Below, piece by piece: positions 1-8,024 of a DNA stretch of 64,000 nt. Numbering within the stretch: the first letter of the stretch is position 1; each line of letters begins with the position of its first letter. This DNA comes from Holophagaceae bacterium. Lineage in GTDB: Bacteria > Acidobacteriota > Holophagae > Holophagales > Holophagaceae. Made by a program: the position numbers and the translations under genes. Location of the stretch: positions 1-64,000 of the forward strand of contig JADJVL010000010.1 in NCBI GenBank assembly GCA_016710635.1, given 5' to 3'. The notes under the pieces were generated by a model, which was given only the letters and a program-made list of their open reading frames with translations, was not told the DNA's origin and made no database searches.

Positions 1-1
1 C

Positions 2-952
2 TTCACCGGAATCATGGTCTACATCCTCTCCATGTGGACCGCCGGCGTGACCCAGGGCCTCATGCTGCAGGCCTTCAACGAGCGCGGGAAGCTCATGTAC
101 CCCGAGTTCATCGCCACCGTGGTGCGCATCGTGCCCCTCTACTGGGTGCGCGCCGCCGGCGGCGCCCTCTTCCTCGCCAGCTTCATGCTGATGCTCTACA
201 ACATGTGGCGCACCATCCACGGCGCGCCCCTGCCGGAAGCCCCCGCACCGGTGGTCCGGCGCAAGGAGCACTTCGACGATGGCACGCCGGAAAAGCGCCA
301 TCGCCGCCTGGAAGGCCTGCCCCTGGTCTTCACCGTGCTGTCCGTGATGGCCATCCTCGCCGGCAGCATCATCGAGATCCTGCCGGCCCTGACCCTGCAC
401 GAGTACGCCAACCTGCAGGGCAAGGGCGAGCCCTACACGCCCCTGGAGGTCGCCGGCCGGGATCTTTATGTCCGCGAGGGCTGCTACAACTGCCATTCCC
501 AGATGATCCGGCCCACGGTCCCCGAAGCCCTGCGCTACGGCAAGCCCACCACCGCCGGTGACACCGCCTGGGACCATCCCTTCCAGTGGGGCTCCAAGCG
601 CACGGGCCCGGACCTGGCGCGGCAGGGCGGCAAGTACCCCGACATGTGGCACCTCCGGCACATGGACGATCCCAGGGTGATGACGCCCAAGTCCATCATG
701 CCGGCCTACCCGTGGATGCTGCGGGCCCGCGTGGACTTCCAGGGCCTGCCGAAGCGGCTGAAGGTGCTGAAGCAGACCGGCGTGCCCTACCCGCCGGAGC
801 AGGTCGCCAACGCTTCCGCCCTCGCCCAGGCCCAGGCGAAGAAGATCGCCGACACGCTGCTGGCCCAGGGCGGCCCCCGGAACATGGAGGACAAGGAGGT
901 GGTGGCCCTCATCGCCTACCTGCAGCGCCTCGGGAAGGCGGGCGCGAAATGA
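2..952 (+). CDS. ccoNO: cbb3 cytochrome c oxidase, fused CcoN (C-terminal part)-CcoO
   Basis: This is the 3' part of a fused catalytic/mono-heme subunit of the cbb3 terminal oxidase, an inner-membrane proton-pumping enzyme with high oxygen affinity. The reading frame is open to the left edge. The first ~75 residues match the last two helices of CcoN (heme-copper subunit I). Without a stop the frame continues through a charged linker into a CcoO part: one membrane anchor, then a single c-heme motif CYNCH followed by SQMIRP (about residue 160), the CcoO signature. No separate ccoO start with a ribosome site is visible. CcoNO fusions are known in Bacteroidetes-type cbb3 operons. ccoQ follows with an ATGA overlap. 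The N-terminal half of CcoN lies outside the window. Confidence 0.93.
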   Translation, partial: FTGIMVYILSMWTAGVTQGLMLQAFNERGKLMYPEFIATVVRIVPLYWVRAAGGALFLASFMLMLYNMWRTIHGAPLPEAPAPVVRRKEHFDDGTPEKRHRRLEGLPLVFTVLSVMAILAGSIIEILPALTLHEYANLQGKGEPYTPLEVAGRDLYVREGCYNCHSQMIRPTVPEALRYGKPTTAGDTAWDHPFQWGSKRTGPDLARQGGKYPDMWHLRHMDDPRVMTPKSIMPAYPWMLRARVDFQGLPKRLKVLKQTGVPYPPEQVANASALAQAQAKKIADTLLAQGGPRNMEDKEVVALIAYLQRLGKAGAK

Positions 953-1107
953 AGCAGGCGGTGCTCTCCCTCTTCCCCCACGTGGGCCTCACCGTCGTGG
1001 GCATGCTGCTCTTCCTCGGCGTCTTCTGCGGCTGGTGCGCTTGGGCCTTCAGCCGCAAGCGCAAGGACGCCTTCGACGCCGCATCCCGCCTTCCCTTGGA
1101 GGACTAG
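949..1107 (+). CDS. ccoQ: cbb3 oxidase small subunit CcoQ
   Basis: A 52-residue protein with one hydrophobic segment (about residues 12-33) and a basic, then acidic, tail (SRKRKDAF). Its size, single-helix topology and place between ccoNO and ccoP are those of CcoQ/FixQ, which stabilises the cbb3 complex. The start codon overlaps the ccoNO stop (ATGA), so it is probably translationally coupled. The sequence itself is too short and variable for a family call without context; position carries most of the weight. ccoP starts three bases after its stop. Confidence 0.8.
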   Translation: MKQAVLSLFPHVGLTVVGMLLFLGVFCGWCAWAFSRKRKDAFDAASRLPLED

Positions 1108-1110
1108 CCC

Positions 1111-1680
1111 ATGGCCATCAACCGTCCCGAGCCCAAGCTGGACCACGAGTACGACGGCATCGAGGAGCTGGACTACCCGCCGCCGGCGTGGTTCAACGCC
1201 ATCTTCTGGGGTTCCATCGCCTTCGGCCTCTGCTACTTCCTCTACTACCACCACTACGACGGACCGGGCCTGACGGCGGAGTTCGAGGTGGCCCAGAAGG
1301 AGCACAACGCGCTGATGCGGCAGTTGAATCCCCCGCGGATCTTCACCCCCCAGGAGGTCGCCGCCGCCGAGAAGGATGGCGCCACCCTGGCCCAGGGCCG
1401 CGCCAACTTCGAGAGCAAGTGCGCGTCCTGCCACCTGAAGGACGGCGGCGGCCAGACGGGCCCGAACCTCACGGACGACTTCTGGATCAACGGGGACGGC
1501 ACCACGCCCTTCCTGGTGCGCACCCTCCAGGACGGCGTGACCGACAAGGGCATGCCCGCCTGGGAGGACAAGTTCCGGCCCGAGGAGCTCCTCGCCATCG
1601 CGTCCTACGTCCGCTCCCTGCGGGGCACGACCCCTTCCACGCCCAAGGCCCCCGAAGGCAATCCGGTACCCAACGCATGA
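1111..1680 (+). CDS. ccoP: cbb3 oxidase subunit CcoP, mono-heme form
   Basis: A 189-residue membrane-anchored cytochrome c. The N-terminus carries the CcoP_N motif region (DGIEELDYPPPAWFN, with the helix IFWGSIAFGLCYFLYYHHY after it), followed by a periplasmic cytochrome domain with one c-heme motif, CASCH, at about residue 109, and a distal axial Met candidate in GMPAWED. Classical proteobacterial CcoP is ~300 residues with two hemes; only one CxxCH is present here, as in Bacteroidetes-type enzymes. It lies between ccoQ and ccoG in one operon and overlaps the ccoG start (ATGA). It would pass electrons to CcoO. Confidence 0.92.
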   Translation: MAINRPEPKLDHEYDGIEELDYPPPAWFNAIFWGSIAFGLCYFLYYHHYDGPGLTAEFEVAQKEHNALMRQLNPPRIFTPQEVAAAEKDGATLAQGRANFESKCASCHLKDGGGQTGPNLTDDFWINGDGTTPFLVRTLQDGVTDKGMPAWEDKFRPEELLAIASYVRSLRGTTPSTPKAPEGNPVPNA

Positions 1681-3068
1681 ACGCCGAAGCCCCGCCCTCC
1701 CCGGAACGGAGCAGGTTCGGCTTCCTCCATCCGGCGGACGTGCGTGGGGTCTGGAACCGGCGCCGGCAGGGCGTCTTTGCCGTCCTCCTGCTGGTCTACC
1801 TGCTGCTGCCCTGGCTGAAGATCGGCGGCCAGCAGGCGGTGCTGCTGGACATCGTCCACCGGCGCTTCACCATTTTCGGCCTGGCCCTCTGGGCCCACGA
1901 CGCCCCCAAGCTCTTCCTGCTTCTGGCGGCGTCGGCCTTCGCCCTGTGCTTCGCCACCGCCCTCTGGGGCCGCGTCTGGTGCGGCTACGCCTGCCCCCAG
2001 ACCGTCTTCGTCACCGCCGTCTTCCGCCGCATCGAGCGGGCCATCGAAGGCAACCACCTGGCCCGCCTGCGCCTCGACGGGCAGCGCCTTTCGACCGAGT
2101 GGCTGCTCAAGAAGGCCCTCAAATGGCTGGCCTTCCTGGCGGTGGCCCTGGTCCTCGCCCACAGCTTCCTGGCCTACTTCGTGGGCACGGAGCGACTCAA
2201 GGTGGCGGTGCTCCAGGATCCGGCGGCCAACTGGACGCTCTTCGTCGCCATGGTGCTGATCACCACCTTCGTGCTGGTGGACTTCGCGTGGATGCGGGAA
2301 CGGCTCTGCTTCACCCTCTGCCCCTACGGCCGCTTCCAGACCGTGCTCATGGACCGCCATTCCAAGGCCATCGTCTACGACGAGACCCGGGGCGAGCCGC
2401 GCCGGGGCGCGCCCGCCGCCGCCGGCTGGGCCCAGGGCGACTGCGTGGCCTGCGACCGCTGCGTGCAGGTCTGCCCCACGGGCATCGACATCCGCCAGGG
2501 CGTGCAGATGGAGTGCATCGCCTGCACCGCCTGCGTGGACGCCTGCGACGAGGTGATGGTGAAGCTCGCCAAGCCCAAGGGCCTCATCCGCTACGACACG
2601 GAGGCGGGCCTGGCGGGCGAACCCCACCGGACCGTGCGGCCCCGCCCCGCCCTGTACCTCGGGCTCACCGCGGCCTTCGCGGGCGTGCTCGCGGCCCTGC
2701 TGGTGCTGCGGAGCGACCTCGACGTGGTGACCTTCCGGGCCGGCGGCGCGCCCTACCAGGAGATCCGGGCGGAGGGCGCCGAGCCCCTGGTCACCAACCA
2801 CCTGCGCTTCGACCTCACCAACCGCACGGCCCGGGACCTCCAGGTGCGCATCGACGTGAGTGACGAGCTCCGCGCCCAGGGCATGGCGGTGGTGACCGCG
2901 GCGAATCCCGTGGCCCTGCCCGCCCGCAAGGAGGTGCGGGCGGACCTCTTCGTGAAGTTCCCGAAGGCCCGGCTCGACTTCGGCAAGACCCCCGCGCGCC
3001 TCACCTTCACCACCGGGGAAGGCAGGGTGGAGACCGTCGACCTGACCCTGGTGGGACCCTACCAATAA
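1677..3068 (+). CDS. ccoG: cytochrome c oxidase accessory protein CcoG
   Basis: A 463-residue membrane ferredoxin of the CcoG/FixG/RdxA family, needed for delivery of copper to the cbb3 oxidase. Visible features are N-terminal helices, the WCGYACPQTVF motif after the second helix, a double 4Fe-4S ferredoxin region with clusters CVACDRCVQVCP and CIACTACVDAC (residues ~260-290), a further helix, and a C-terminal Ig-like FixG_C domain. The ATG at 1677 overlaps the ccoP stop; the same frame is open further upstream, but that part is only a shadow of ccoP. No ccoH, ccoI or ccoS follows, so the other assembly factors must be elsewhere. It converges with the regulator gene at 3075. Confidence 0.95.
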   Translation: MNAEAPPSPERSRFGFLHPADVRGVWNRRRQGVFAVLLLVYLLLPWLKIGGQQAVLLDIVHRRFTIFGLALWAHDAPKLFLLLAASAFALCFATALWGRVWCGYACPQTVFVTAVFRRIERAIEGNHLARLRLDGQRLSTEWLLKKALKWLAFLAVALVLAHSFLAYFVGTERLKVAVLQDPAANWTLFVAMVLITTFVLVDFAWMRERLCFTLCPYGRFQTVLMDRHSKAIVYDETRGEPRRGAPAAAGWAQGDCVACDRCVQVCPTGIDIRQGVQMECIACTACVDACDEVMVKLAKPKGLIRYDTEAGLAGEPHRTVRPRPALYLGLTAAFAGVLAALLVLRSDLDVVTFRAGGAPYQEIRAEGAEPLVTNHLRFDLTNRTARDLQVRIDVSDELRAQGMAVVTAANPVALPARKEVRADLFVKFPKARLDFGKTPARLTFTTGEGRVETVDLTLVGPYQ

Positions 3069-3074
3069 ATCCGT

Positions 3075-3776
3075 TCAGGCCTGTTCGAGCACGCCCCGGA
3101 GCTTCGCCACGTCGGCGATGTGGAAGCCGTCCTCCCGGGTCGCCACGAGGCCCTGGCGGGCCCAGGCGCTCATGGCCCGGCTGACGGTCTCCAGGGTGGC
3201 GTGGACGAAGCGGGCCAGCTCGCCCCGGGACAAGGCGATGGGCAGGAAGGCCCCGCCGCCGGGCATCTCCTCGCCGAAGCGCTCGGCGAGGGTGAGGAGC
3301 AGGGCCGCCAGCCGCTTGGGCACCGTGCCGCAGCCCGAAATCAGGATCTTGTCCTGGAGGGCCCGGTTGTGGGCCGCCAGGGCGCGGATCATGGCGGCGC
3401 CCCGGTCCGAATGGTCGCGCATGGCCCCCAGCACCGCCGGCGCGGGGATGCGCACCACCACCGCCGCATCGCTGCTCACCAGGGCGTCCGCCGGATAGGG
3501 GCTGGCGCCGAGCACCGCCGCGTCGCCGATGCTCTCCCGGGGGCCGAAGAGGGCCACGATGATCTCGCTGCCGTCCGGGGCGCGGCGGGTGATCTTCACC
3601 AGGCCCGAGCGGATGAGGGTGAAGTGGGTGGCGTCCTCCCCTTCCAGCCACACCGCCTCGCCCTTGGCCAGGCGCCGGGTGGCGGCCTGGCCCGCGAGGG
3701 CCTGGAGGGCTTCCGGCTCCCAGCCCGAGAAGAGGGTCGAGCGGGCGAGGGTGCGTTCGAGGTCCGAAGCTTCCAT
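3075..3776 (-). CDS. Crp/Fnr-family transcription regulator (NO/low-oxygen type candidate)
   Basis: A 233-residue regulator with an N-terminal cyclic-nucleotide-binding-type beta barrel (residues ~10-125), a dimerisation helix, and a Crp-type helix-turn-helix whose recognition helix contains ETVSR, the Fnr/Dnr-type signature that reads TTGA-type half-sites. The N-terminal four-cysteine cluster of oxygen-sensing Fnr is absent; the only cysteine is in ISGCGT, so direct Fe-S oxygen sensing is unlikely. The ATG at 3776 is preceded by GGAGA at good spacing; the upstream in-frame ATG at 3848 would put the start inside the operator. It is divergent from ric and flanked by cbb3 and bd oxidase genes, so a Dnr/NnrR-like heme- or NO-responsive role is inferred. 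Confidence 0.85.
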   Translation of the reverse strand: MEASDLERTLARSTLFSGWEPEALQALAGQAATRRLAKGEAVWLEGEDATHFTLIRSGLVKITRRAPDGSEIIVALFGPRESIGDAAVLGASPYPADALVSSDAAVVVRIPAPAVLGAMRDHSDRGAAMIRALAAHNRALQDKILISGCGTVPKRLAALLLTLAERFGEEMPGGGAFLPIALSRGELARFVHATLETVSRAMSAWARQGLVATREDGFHIADVAKLRGVLEQA

Positions 3777-3834
3777 GGGTCTCCAGCATGGGGCCGGAGC
3801 CTTTCCGTTCCAAATGGCCTGGGTCCACCCTTCT

Positions 3835-3848
3835 TTGACGGATGTCAA
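3835..3848. promoter_or_regulatory. Fnr/Dnr-type operator TTGAC-N4-GTCAA
   Basis: The sequence TTGACGGATGTCAA is a perfect 5+5 palindrome with a 4-base spacer, the architecture of Fnr/Dnr/NnrR boxes (consensus TTGAT-N4-ATCAA). It lies in the divergent gap, 58 bases before the regulator start and 59 bases before the ric start, so one site could control both genes. The ETVSR recognition helix of the adjacent regulator fits this half-site. Confidence 0.75.
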
Positions 3849-3907
3849 TGCGCCCCTCCGCCGGCCACGCGAGCCTGGAAGGACCGTTACACCGGTATGG
3901 AGGCTCC

Positions 3908-4615
3908 ATGGAATTCACCGCCCGCACCCCCCTCGGCGAGATCGCGTCCGCCTTTCCGCCGTCCATGCGCATTTTCGAAGCCCACGGCCTGGACTACTGC
4001 TGCGGCGGCCACCGCGAGCTCGGGGAGGCCTGCACGGCCTCGGGCCTCGCCCCGGAGAAGGTGCTCGAGGACCTGGAGGTCCTGCGGAACGCCGGGACCG
4101 CTGCGGGCCCGGACTGGCGGGAGGCTTCCCTGACCCGGCTGATCGAGCATCTCCTCGCCACCCACCATGAGTTCACCCGCACGGAACTGGCGCGGCTAAT
4201 GCCGCTCATGACGAAGGTGGCCGGTGTCCACGGCGAGCGCCACCCGGAGCTGATGCTCATCCGCACCTATTTCATCGAGCTCGCCAACGATCTGGGCCCC
4301 CACCTGATGAAGGAGGAGCAGGTGCTCTTCCCCTACCTGCTGGCCCTCGACGCCGGCCGTCCCGCGGCGGGCTGCTTCGGCACCGTGGCCAATCCCATCC
4401 ACGCCATGGAACACGAGCACGACGCCGTGGGCGAATTGCTCCACCGCATCCGCGACCTCTCCATGGACTTCGCCCTGCCCGAAGGCGCCTGCGGGAGCTA
4501 CCGTTCCCTGTTCATGGGCCTCGCCGATCTGGAGGCGGACCTGCACCAGCACATCCACCTGGAGAACAACGTCCTGTTCCCGAAGGCCCTGGAGCTGGAA
4601 ACCGCCAAGGCCTAA
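3908..4615 (+). CDS. ric: iron-sulfur cluster repair di-iron protein (RIC/ScdA/YtfE/DnrN family)
   Basis: A 235-residue cytoplasmic protein that repairs Fe-S clusters after nitric oxide or oxidative damage. The N-terminal ScdA_N domain has the motif LDYCCGG (residues ~29-35). The C-terminal hemerythrin-like four-helix bundle has the expected ligands in ATHHEF, HLMKEEQVLFPY, MEHEHDAVGE and HIHLENNVLFP. Length matches the family. The ATG at 3908 follows GGAGG; an in-frame ATG at 3842 would overlap the operator and is rejected. It is divergent from a Crp/Fnr regulator across a TTGAC-N4-GTCAA site, the arrangement seen for nitrosative-stress regulons. Confidence 0.93.
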   Translation: MEFTARTPLGEIASAFPPSMRIFEAHGLDYCCGGHRELGEACTASGLAPEKVLEDLEVLRNAGTAAGPDWREASLTRLIEHLLATHHEFTRTELARLMPLMTKVAGVHGERHPELMLIRTYFIELANDLGPHLMKEEQVLFPYLLALDAGRPAAGCFGTVANPIHAMEHEHDAVGELLHRIRDLSMDFALPEGACGSYRSLFMGLADLEADLHQHIHLENNVLFPKALELETAKA

Positions 4616-4624
4616 GACTCCCGC

Positions 4625-5671
4625 TCAGTACCCTTCCCCTTCCGCCGCGGCTGCAGCCTTGCCGCGGTGGATGCGGAAGAGCATGGCGAAATAGAGCGCC
4701 GCCAGGGGGAAGCCGACGCACCACCAGACCAGCCCCGTGCGCAGGCCGTGGCTCCCGGACGCCGCGTTCGCGAGGGTGAGGTCGTAGGCGGGATCCAGGG
4801 TGCTGCGCAGCATCACCGGGGCCACGCAGGCGGCGGTGGCCGCCAGCAGGCCGAGGAGGAAGGCGCCGCTGCCGAGGAAGGCGGCCAGCCAGTGGCCCTT
4901 CGCCAGACCGGTGAACACCGTGGCGAGGCCGGCTAGAGCCACGAGGGAGAAGAGCCAGCCCAGGGGCCGGCCGGGCAGCGCCGCGAAGATCGCCGGATTC
5001 ACCGATGCGGTGGCGGCGGTGGCGGCGATCCAGAGGAGGACCACGGCGATCCAGAGGCTCCGGGCCATGCGCACGGCCCGGTCGTGGACCGGGCCGTCGG
5101 TCTTCCAGGCGAGGAAGAGGGCGCCGTGGGCCGCCAGGGCCACCAGGGCGAAGAGGCCCGCCAGGACCGTGAACCAGTCGAGGATGCCCACGGGATTGCC
5201 GGTCCTGAAATCGGTGAAGAAGGCCAATTCGAAAGTGCCGGAGGCGTCCAGTGGCACGCCCCGGAGGACATTGCCCAGGGCCGCCCCCAGGAGCACCGGC
5301 AGCAGGATCGAGGCCGCCGAGAACACCGCGTCCCAGAAGGCCCGCCAGAGGGTGTCCTGCACGTGGCTGCGGAACTCCAGGGCGATGCCCCGCAGGATGA
5401 GGGACCACACCACCAGGAACATGGCGAGGTAGAAGCCGGAGAAGCCCGCCGCGAGCACTTTCGGGAAGGCGAGGAAGAGGGAGCCTCCCGCCGCCAACAG
5501 CCACACCTCGTTACCGTCCCAGTAGGGGCCGATGGCCCCGAGCACCGTGCGGCGCTCCTCGTTGGTGCGGGCGACGACCAGGTGCAGGGCGCCCGCGCCG
5601 AAGTCGAAGCCGTCCATCACCACGTAGAGCGCGACCATCACGGAGACGAGCCAGAACCAGAGCTCAGCCAT
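4625..5671 (-). CDS. cydB: cytochrome bd ubiquinol/menaquinol oxidase subunit II
   Basis: A 348-residue integral membrane subunit of the bd-type terminal oxidase, with eight or more predicted helices. It starts MAELWFWLVSVMVALYVVMDGFDFGAG, in which the DGFDFGAG stretch is the CydB hallmark, followed by GPYWDGNEVWL. Its start overlaps the end of cydA by 8 bases, so the two are co-translated. It converges with ric at a 9-base gap. The bd oxidase gives NO- and cyanide-tolerant quinol oxidation without proton pumping, complementing the cbb3 enzyme encoded 3 kb away. No cydX-like small ORF is evident downstream. Confidence 0.96.
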   Translation of the reverse strand: MAELWFWLVSVMVALYVVMDGFDFGAGALHLVVARTNEERRTVLGAIGPYWDGNEVWLLAAGGSLFLAFPKVLAAGFSGFYLAMFLVVWSLILRGIALEFRSHVQDTLWRAFWDAVFSAASILLPVLLGAALGNVLRGVPLDASGTFELAFFTDFRTGNPVGILDWFTVLAGLFALVALAAHGALFLAWKTDGPVHDRAVRMARSLWIAVVLLWIAATAATASVNPAIFAALPGRPLGWLFSLVALAGLATVFTGLAKGHWLAAFLGSGAFLLGLLAATAACVAPVMLRSTLDPAYDLTLANAASGSHGLRTGLVWWCVGFPLAALYFAMLFRIHRGKAAAAAEGEGY

Positions 5672-7007
5672 GGGCGACCTCCCCTGCTCCGGAGACCGGT
5701 CCGTGAGCGATCTCCCGCCCGATGAGGAACAGGAAGAGCAGCCCCAGCACGAAGTAGAGCCCCGTGAAGCCGATGAGGGTGAAAAGGGTCGAGCCCGCGT
5801 GCACCGTCGGCGAAGCCCCCGCCGCTGTGCGCATCAGGCCGTAGATGAGCCAGGGCTGGCGGCCCAGTTCCGCCGTCATCCACCCGCAGGTGGTGGCGAT
5901 GTAGGGGAAGGGGAAGGCGAGCATGAGGGCCCACAGCATCCAGCGCGTCCGGTGGATGAGGCCCTTCCAGCGCAGGAGCATGGCCAGCCCCATGAGCCCG
6001 ATGAAGAGCGTGCCCAGTCCCGCCATGATGTGGAAGGCGTAGTAGAGCAGTTCGATGTGGGTGGGCCACTGGTCCTGGGGGAACTCGTTCAGGCCGCGGA
6101 CATTGCCGCTGAAGGTGCCGTAGGCCAGGAGGCTGAGGACGCCGGGGACCCGCACCGGGTTGTCCAGGCGGCGCTCCTTGACGTTGGGCTGGCCGAACAG
6201 GTTGATCTCCGCCCGAGGCCCGCTTTCGAAGCGGCCTTCCATGGCGGCCAGCGCCACGGGCTGGTGCTTCGCCACGAGCTTGCCCTGCACGTCACCGGTG
6301 GGAAAGGCCACCAGCACCGAGGAGATCAGGCCCGCCGTGACCCCCAGGTTCAGGAAGATCCGCGCCTGCGTGCCGTGCAGGCCTTTGAGTGTGTAATAGG
6401 CGCCGACGGCGGCCATCACGAAGGAGGCGGTGACCACGGAGGCCACCATGGTGTGGGCGTACTGGGCCACGGACCAGGGGTTCAGGAGGAAGGCCCAGAA
6501 GCTGGCGAGTTGCAGGGTGCCATCCAAGGCGTGGGTGTAGCCCACGGGATGCTGCATGAAACCGTTGGTGGCGGTGATGAAGTAGCCGCTCAGCCAGCTG
6601 CCGAGAAAGAGGGCCAGCGCGGCGGCGAAGTGGCGCTTCGGACCCAGCCGCTTTTCGCCCCACACCAGCAGGCCCAGGCAGGTGGATTCCAGGAAGAAGG
6701 CGAAGAGGCCCTCCATGCCGAGGGTCTGGCCGATGACGCCGCCGGCGTAGCGGGAGAAGGCGGACCAGTTGGTGCCGAACTGGAACTCCATGGGGATGCC
6801 CGTCACCACCCCCACGGCGAAGTTGATCCCGAAGATGCGGATCCAGAAGCGCGCGGCGTCGTTGTAGGCCTCGTCGCCGGAGCGCAGGGCCCGCGCCTTC
6901 AGCACCACGATCAGCAGGGCCAGGCCCATGGTGAGCTGGGGGAAGAGGTAGTGGTAGATGATGGTGAACGCGAACTGCAGCCGATGCCAGACCAGGGGAT
7001 CGCCCAT
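5664..7007 (-). CDS. cydA: cytochrome bd oxidase subunit I
   Basis: A 447-residue membrane protein carrying the b558, b595 and d hemes of the bd oxidase. Motifs seen are the N-terminal FAFTIIYHYLFPQLTMG segment (heme-ligand His region), the GRQPW motif in the late loop (AELGRQPWLIYG), and a short Q-loop; at 447 residues it belongs to the short-Q-loop class (E. coli CydA is ~520). The start chosen is ATG 7007, preceded by CGGAGG at 7-8 bases; an upstream in-frame ATG at 7037 has no comparable site. A rhodanese gene on the same strand ends 84 bases upstream. No Fnr-type box is visible in that gap. Confidence 0.96.
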   Translation of the reverse strand: MGDPLVWHRLQFAFTIIYHYLFPQLTMGLALLIVVLKARALRSGDEAYNDAARFWIRIFGINFAVGVVTGIPMEFQFGTNWSAFSRYAGGVIGQTLGMEGLFAFFLESTCLGLLVWGEKRLGPKRHFAAALALFLGSWLSGYFITATNGFMQHPVGYTHALDGTLQLASFWAFLLNPWSVAQYAHTMVASVVTASFVMAAVGAYYTLKGLHGTQARIFLNLGVTAGLISSVLVAFPTGDVQGKLVAKHQPVALAAMEGRFESGPRAEINLFGQPNVKERRLDNPVRVPGVLSLLAYGTFSGNVRGLNEFPQDQWPTHIELLYYAFHIMAGLGTLFIGLMGLAMLLRWKGLIHRTRWMLWALMLAFPFPYIATTCGWMTAELGRQPWLIYGLMRTAAGASPTVHAGSTLFTLIGFTGLYFVLGLLFLFLIGREIAHGPVSGAGEVAHG

Positions 7008-7090
7008 TTCGGAGCCTCCGGATCGAGAATAGGGCAAATGCCGGAACCGGTGCGACAGCCCAGATCTGACCCGCCATGGGCGGGCCGGGC

Positions 7091-7417
7091 TCAGCCCTTG
7101 TGCCGGGGATTCCGCTCCCAGCCGCCGAGGTTGTAGGCATCAAAGCCCTGGGCCTTCAGGAAGTCCGTGACCGTCCTCGCCCGGCCGCCCACGGCGCAGC
7201 AGACGAGGATGGGCGCGTCCTTCGGCAGTTCCCCCAGACGCGCCGGCAGCTCGTCCACGGGCATGAGCAGGCTCTCTTCGCAGTGGCCGGCGTTCCACTC
7301 GGCCCGGCTGCGGACATCGAGGACGAGGCCGCCCCCGTCCAGCATGGCTGCCGCCTCGGCTGCCGGCACGAAGGGCCCGTAGCGTCGTTCGTGGCTCAGG
7401 AAATCCAGAATGCCCAC
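7091..7417 (-). CDS. rhodanese-like domain protein
   Basis: A single-domain rhodanese of about 108 residues. The motif VLDVRSRAEWNAGH marks the CH2A region, followed by the active-site loop LVCCAVGGRAR with the catalytic cysteine, then the NLGGWERN C-terminus common in GlpE-like proteins. I chose the GTG at 7417 (GILDFLS...) because GGGAGG lies 4 bases before it; an ATG at 7447 is also possible. Single-domain rhodaneses transfer sulfane sulfur to thiols or cyanide. It may be co-transcribed with cydAB, which follows on the same strand; a link to cyanide or sulfide stress is only an inference. Confidence 0.85.
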   Translation of the reverse strand: MGILDFLSHERRYGPFVPAAEAAAMLDGGGLVLDVRSRAEWNAGHCEESLLMPVDELPARLGELPKDAPILVCCAVGGRARTVTDFLKAQGFDAYNLGGWERNPRHKG

Positions 7418-7487
7418 CGTCCCTCCCGTGAACGCCCATCCTGCCATGGGTCCCGCCTTCCTGGGATAGTGGTGCTGGGAGGCTCCC

Positions 7488-8006
7488 TTGACGGAACTCG
7501 AAGCCCGGGCGGCGAAGATCAGGCTGGTCTGCACGGATGTGGATGGCGTGCTCACGGACGGCTCCCTCCACTACGGGGACTTCCAGGGCCACGGCAAGTC
7601 CTTCAATGTGCGGGATGGCGGCGCGGTGAAGTGGCTGCAGCGGGCGGGCATACCCGTGGCCTTCATCAGCGGCCTCGACAGCCCCGCGACCTGGAACCGG
7701 GCCCGGCATCTCGGGGTGGAGGACTGCTACGCCGGCCACCTCGCCAAGCTGCCGGTCCTGGACAAGCTCTGCGCCCAGTACGGCCTCGGCTACGACGAGG
7801 TCGCCCACGTGGGCGACGACCTCCACGACCTGCCCCTGCTGCGGCGGGCGGGCCTGGCCGCCTGCCCCGAGGACGCCGTCGCGGAAGTCCGCGCCGCGTG
7901 CCAATTCGTGGTGCCCATTCCCGGGGGCCGGGGCGTGCTGCGGGAGGTGGCCGAACTCATCCTCCGGGCACAGGGCCGCTGGGACGACGTGGTGGCCAGC
8001 TACTGA
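7488..8006 (+). CDS. kdsC: HAD-family phosphatase, KDO 8-phosphate phosphatase (KdsC) type
   Basis: A 172-residue HAD hydrolase of the KdsC/YrbI subgroup: the nucleophile loop VCTDVDGVLTDG (residues ~14-25), motif II in FISGLDSPA, and the motif HVGDDLHDLPLL for magnesium binding. The length and lack of a cap domain are typical of the tetrameric KdsC enzymes that dephosphorylate KDO-8-phosphate for LPS inner core synthesis. lpxB next to it on the opposite strand supports an LPS role. The start is TTG at 7488 with GGGAGG 6 bases upstream. The usual ISGRKS motif reads ISGLDS, so a different sugar- or acid-phosphate substrate cannot be excluded. Confidence 0.8.
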   Translation: MTELEARAAKIRLVCTDVDGVLTDGSLHYGDFQGHGKSFNVRDGGAVKWLQRAGIPVAFISGLDSPATWNRARHLGVEDCYAGHLAKLPVLDKLCAQYGLGYDEVAHVGDDLHDLPLLRRAGLAACPEDAVAEVRAACQFVVPIPGGRGVLREVAELILRAQGRWDDVVASY

Positions 8007-8024
8007 GCCTTCACGGGAGGCGAT

